A stretch of 64,000 bases of DNA. Source: Mauremys mutica (Eukaryota > Chordata > Testudines > Geoemydidae). The notes beneath the pieces were generated by a model, which saw only the letters and a list, made by a program, of their open reading frames with translations, was not told the DNA's origin and did not search any database. A program made the translations under genes and the position numbers. Shown piece by piece: positions 60,601-64,000 of this stretch. The DNA lies in assembly GCF_020497125.1 (NCBI RefSeq), contig NC_059082.1, forward strand, positions 19,767,965-19,831,964, read 5' to 3'. Position 1 is the first letter of the stretch, and every line of letters starts with the position of its first letter.

Positions 60601-61370
60601 GAGCTCTACTGCACTGTATTTGCCATGATCTATAGCAAAAACTTTCACTGAGAAAGGTGCCTGACTGGCTTATTTTACAGAGAACTGAACTCTAGGCAGG
60701 GCATGATCATAAAATAAAAATGGGTGTCTCCAGAATGAAGCCACATTTAAAAAAATAGGTATGAAATAACCATATTTACTCTCCAGACCAACCTACTATT
60801 CTAATCTCTATGGGCTCAACTGTGTGGAATTTCTATAGAATGAGGGAGGGAAAACTATGGCAGAACATTTCCAGCTCTCATCAAAATGTAGTACTCTGCC
60901 AGGATGCATCACTATGTCTGAAAATTTGAACTATGGTGGTGAGAAAAGATGTGGGTCGATTTCAAAATACCATCTTACAAATTTCAACTGCATCCCAGAC
61001 CTGCCTGAGACTGAGCTGCAGAAACCATGGTAGGGAAATGAGCCCTAAACCTGACCAGGAAAGACATTTTTAGGCACTGATTCAGAAAAGCATTTATGTC
61101 CTTAAGTCCATCCCTATTCAAGATGGCACTTAAAATATAAAGTTAAGCATGTTGTGAATAAAGATGCTGTCCTGAATTGTGACCTTAATGTGAACTACAG
61201 GTTGTAATAATATGCAGTTAAAAGCTAATGAAGTAATATTTTCTCCTTCCCATTTATGACTTCACGTCAAGCACAGGCACCTCTTGACCAAAAATAAAAA
61301 GAACACAGTCAGTTAGGTTGTATGTTTGGAACTTGCCATAAATTTAAAGAAAATAATATTCTCCTTTTAC

Positions 61371-61459
61371 CTATTAAGTTGACTCGCCCTGGTGCACGAG
61401 CATAAAACTTGGGAGCCGATCCAAATTTGGAAATAAATATCTTCTTCAGCTTCAGCAAT
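61371..61459 (-). CDS. GALK2: GALK2 coding exon 2 (galactokinase signature, first part)
   Basis: This 89-base exon encodes residues 19-47 plus one base at each end for split codons 18 and 48. It reads [14 protein letters not shown] and then [10 protein letters not shown], the first half of the galactokinase signature. It includes Arg43, known in this family as a catalytic and sugar-contact residue. The acceptor is a pyrimidine-rich stretch ending CAG at 61461-61460. The donor is G|GTAAAAG at 61370-61369. The open frame continues past both splice sites, but the family match stops exactly at them. The right end of a Harbinger-like miniature element lies about 175 bases to the right. Confidence 0.95.
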
Positions 61460-61633
61460 CTGAAAGGCAGGTTGGAATCCTTTAGAAGGAATACATTGGA
61501 AAACGCAGGATATCCATGCACCCCTGCGGCCCGGAAGAAGCTAGTGCCTGTGAAATTGTCTGTTCATGATCACACTACCCTCCTTCTGCCAGCACTGCGC
61601 ATCCCCACCAACTCGGGTTGTCAAAGGCAGCAA

Positions 61634-61799
61634 CAGGCGATGTAAGCAACTACATTGACCTAAGTACTACGCCTCTTGTGGACGTGGAGTAGTTATTAGG
61701 GTGGCATAGCAGGTGCGTTAAGTCGTCAGGAGGACATTGTAGTGTAGACACTTACGCAACTGTCTTACGTTGACCTAACTCTCTAGTGTAGACCACGCC
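61634..61799. mobile_element. Harbinger-like miniature element, right end
   Basis: It ends CTAGTGTAGACCACGCC next to TAA (61800-61802) and contains ACTTACGCAACTGTCTTACG and TTGACCTAA motifs. The left end is not clear. Confidence 0.5.
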
Positions 61800-62317
61800 T
61801 AAGTCCAGCTTGCCTGGGTGGCAAGATAGACTGGAATGTCTGTGACTCCATGGTAAGACTGTTATAATGTTTTAGGAGTTCACACTTGTTATTGGGTTGG
61901 TGAAATCTAATTATGGAACACACAACCAATTTGGGATCTCTTCCCTGATTCTTGACAGTCTGCCCTGAGGCTGGCACTCACGGTCATGAACCACTCCAGA
62001 CAGTGTGATAATTCCTACATTTTCAAAAGCAACATCAATGTTTGGACACCCAACTTAAAAATCCCTAAAGGGGAGGTGATTTTCAGAATCTAGGTGCTCT
62101 GCCCTTCTGAAAATCAGGGCACTTTAATGTGTCTTAAATTTGTCAAAAACCGAAATATCTAGAATCAGTAGCAAGTTTTGAAAATTTAGGCACTGGTGTC
62201 CCAGCAACTTTTAGAAAGAAGTTATTGTGGCATAGAGAAGATCAGACATTAGGAAAATGATAGAAAGAAAAGGGAGAAAGGAAAGTTACTATTTCATAGA
62301 AATATTGGATTAAATAA

Positions 62318-62560
62318 TACTTTGCACTTCTATGGCACCTTCCATCTGAGCATTTCCAGGTATTTTACAATTTTTTAATTAAATCTCCCAACACCTATGT
62401 GAGGTAAGTATATTTATTCCCATTTTACAGATGAGAAAACTGAGCCAAAGAAATGTTAAGCAGCTTGCCTATGCTCACCAAATAAGTGAGTGGCAGGAAC
62501 AGAACCCTGGAGTCCTGACTCTCGACCTTCTGCTCTAAACACCACACAACAATCCCCCTG
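62318..62560 (+). repeat. MIR-like SINE
   Basis: CCCATTTTACAGATGAGAAA, followed by CTGAG...GTTAAG..CTTGCC and AGTGGCAGGAACAGAACCC, is the typical MIR 3' half in order. Confidence 0.75.
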
Positions 62561-63659
62561 CCAAACTTTAATTTCATGTTGTGCTAAACCACAGTCAAAT
62601 CAGCTGTTTTTCCAAAATTGCATATGCTACCCCTTCCATAGGAGTGGAGCCCGTAGAGATACTACTGCTATGGATTTGTGGGGTTTAGTTGGAGATAGGT
62701 CTGGAGTCAAATTGACAAAAATCAAAATAATAAAACCAATTTCTGAATATATAATTATGTACAAATACATGCATGCAAAAAAATATAAATACCATGTCTT
62801 AAGCATCAGCCTGTATTTCCCCCACGACTTATACAGCCAATACCTTCTGTACAGTGTTCCAGCAATTGTCCCAAATGGTTTTCTCAAATTTTCCTCTGAT
62901 TTTACCTCATAGCACGAAAGTTTCATTGGAAATAAAGATTTGAAAAATCACTGTTTTATAAGACTGTGAAGAATGCTAGCTCACTTCCTGTGTTTGTAAA
63001 CAAGTGATTCCCTGAGTATCACAGCAAGGACAGTGAGTGGGTGGATGGAGGGTGAGAAGGGGCTAAGTCATTATCCTAGTGCAGCACAAGCAGCTGTAAT
63101 TATTGACATGATAGTGAGTCACATCAAAACAACTTTGAAGCAATGTTGGTTACAAATCAGCCCGTTAACTTGCTTTAATGGCAGCAGCAAATTAAAAAAG
63201 CTGAAGTGCAAGAAGCCAAGTAAGGATAAAGGAGAAACAATCTTTAAACATAATGTCATGAAATGGCTATTACACTGCTGCTTCAAAAACCTTTCGGTTT
63301 CTGAGGAAATGGGTGGCTCCCAGGCATCTAGCCAATTCAATGTATTTTGTAGCCCCTCTCCTAAGAACAAATGCTGTAGCATGCTCTGGAAGGATGCCCT
63401 AGACTGGAGCATCAAACTTAGTCAATGCAAAGAGTGAGCAGGAGTAGCAATGAAAAGAAAAAAAAAAGATGTTATGACACTTCACATTAGATTAACTTTA
63501 GTTTGTGTCCCTTTGTAAACTTTGTACCATTGTCTTAATCCATATTCTAAATATTTTAGCAAATCAAGAATTCTCTAGTCATAAAGCTGTACAGGATACC
63601 GCCATGTCTTGTGAATTATTTATTAGACCTTTCTGCACTTTAATTGCTTACAAATGAAA

Positions 63660-64000
63660 ACATAGGAATTGCCGTGCTAGATTAGACCAGTGGTCAATCT
63701 AATCCAGTATTCTGTTTTGAAAGTGGGCAGTACCTGATACTTTGGAGGGATATGCAAGAAACCTCCTGATAGACAGTGTCTCCAGAGGGAAAGAGTCTTC
63801 CTATCCCTCTTCAGTTGGTGGTTGGCTTATGCCTTGAAGAAAAATATTATCCTATTATATCTCCAAATGTTCTCATTTTCCCACGTCTATTTCTTAATTT
63901 TGTCACACTTTTCTCTAGTCTTGACTAGCCTATCTTTCTGTTGTCATCTGCAAATTTTGCCATCTCATTCCACAACCCCTTTTCTGGATCATAATCGTGA
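63660..64000 (-). mobile_element. CR1 LINE 3' end, continues past the window
   Basis: It starts ATAGGAATTGCCGTGCTAGA, followed by CCAGTGGTCAATCTAATCCA, the antisense of a CR1 3' end. CATCTGCAAATTTTGCCA near 63946 is CR1 reverse-transcriptase sequence. Confidence 0.75.

Larger units (their letters stand above)
57010..61370 (-). other. GALK2: GALK2 intron 2
   Basis: This intron holds a plus-strand CR1 LINE (57083-58968), a palindromic hAT element (59039-59370) and a possible long dispersed repeat at 60005-60600. I see nothing assignable in 59380-60000 and 60605-61370, apart from old TTTCAAAAG-type scraps near 61070-61180. Confidence 0.55.
10953..61459 (-). other. GALK2: GALK2 gene body (partial, seven internal exons)
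   Basis: GALK2 is a cytosolic GHMP-family kinase that uses ATP to phosphorylate N-acetylgalactosamine at carbon 1, and galactose weakly, in a GalNAc salvage route. Seven exons on the minus strand read in order from right to left, each with AG before and GT after. Together they give 914 bases that continue in frame and match human residues 18-322 without any insertion or deletion (alignment from memory of the human protein). Exon 1 (N-terminal about 18 residues) and the exons for the last 136 residues were not found and are presumed outside the window. Introns are about 4.4, 12.6, 5.6, 17.2, 3.0 and 6.8 kb. No stop or frameshift was seen, so the gene looks functional. Confidence 0.95.
61460..64000 (-). 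other. GALK2: Sequence upstream of GALK2 exon 2 (probably intron 1)
   Basis: There is no CpG-rich promoter-like block here and no exon 1 candidate, so the promoter is probably further right. The stretch holds a Harbinger-like end (61634-61799), a MIR-like SINE (62318-62560) and a CR1 end (63660-64000). A 134-codon open frame at 63033-63437 on the plus strand matches nothing I know and is probably chance. The part 62565-63655 shows nothing else. Confidence 0.5.

Noticed and set aside
63033..63437. 134-codon open frame on the plus strand as a gene
   Set aside because: No recognisable domain, no splice or promoter context, and an overlapping open frame exists on the other strand.
1..64000. CRISPR arrays, operons, tRNA genes or a bacterial system
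   Set aside because: No regularly spaced direct repeats, no tRNA cloverleaf and no compact gene order; the sequence is vertebrate.

Overview
The window is vertebrate nuclear DNA, most likely from a cryptodiran turtle. The evidence is a split gene with GT/AG introns, several CR1 LINE fragments, old MIR-like SINEs, and many hAT, PIF/Harbinger and mariner-type elements of kinds I associate with turtle genomes. The species call is an inference from repeat content. There are no bacterial-style genes, CRISPR arrays or tRNA genes.

The only host gene I can support is GALK2 (N-acetylgalactosamine kinase, GHMP kinase family) on the minus strand. Seven consecutive internal coding exons lie at 61371-61459, 56886-57009, 44187-44277, 38412-38558, 21154-21252, 17974-18126 and 10953-11163. 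They join in frame into 914 coding bases, matching human residues 18 to 322 with no length change. Arg43, Glu49, His50 and Asp52 of the sugar-binding motif, the Pro-Pro-Ser-Ser-Gly-Leu phosphate loop and catalytic Asp190 are all present. I did not find exon 1, which should lie beyond the right edge, or the last exons (about 136 residues, including the Gly-Ala-Gly-Trp-Gly-Gly motif), which should lie beyond the left edge.

The rest is intron filled with mobile DNA. From left to right: a fold-back hAT element (4278-5893), mariner-like and nested miniature elements (8554-8753, 10143-10508), an inverted pair of mariner-type elements (17270-17465 and 24744-24931), a small hAT element (20627-20739), CR1 (28072-28705), an inverted-dimer repeat whose loop copies a nearby segment (32035-32445), GC-rich hAT-like elements (33857-34832), a CR1 carrying two inserts including a GC-rich minisatellite (39319-41650), more hAT-like ends (44887-45773), a near-perfect hairpin repeat (46570-46810), a miniature Harbinger element (46939-47178), a 4.87 kb Harbinger transposon with a broken transposase (48185-53051), a 1.18 kb insertion flanked by 27-bp repeats at the exon 3 splice donor (55692-56874), a plus-strand CR1 (57083-58968), a palindromic hAT element (59039-59370), a MIR (62318-62560) and a CR1 end running off the window (63660-64000).

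The observations I rate highest are the insertion that duplicated a GALK2 5' splice site, and two insertions of one repeat family built as inverted dimers with 12-bp target duplications, one of which holds a copied neighbouring sequence in its loop.
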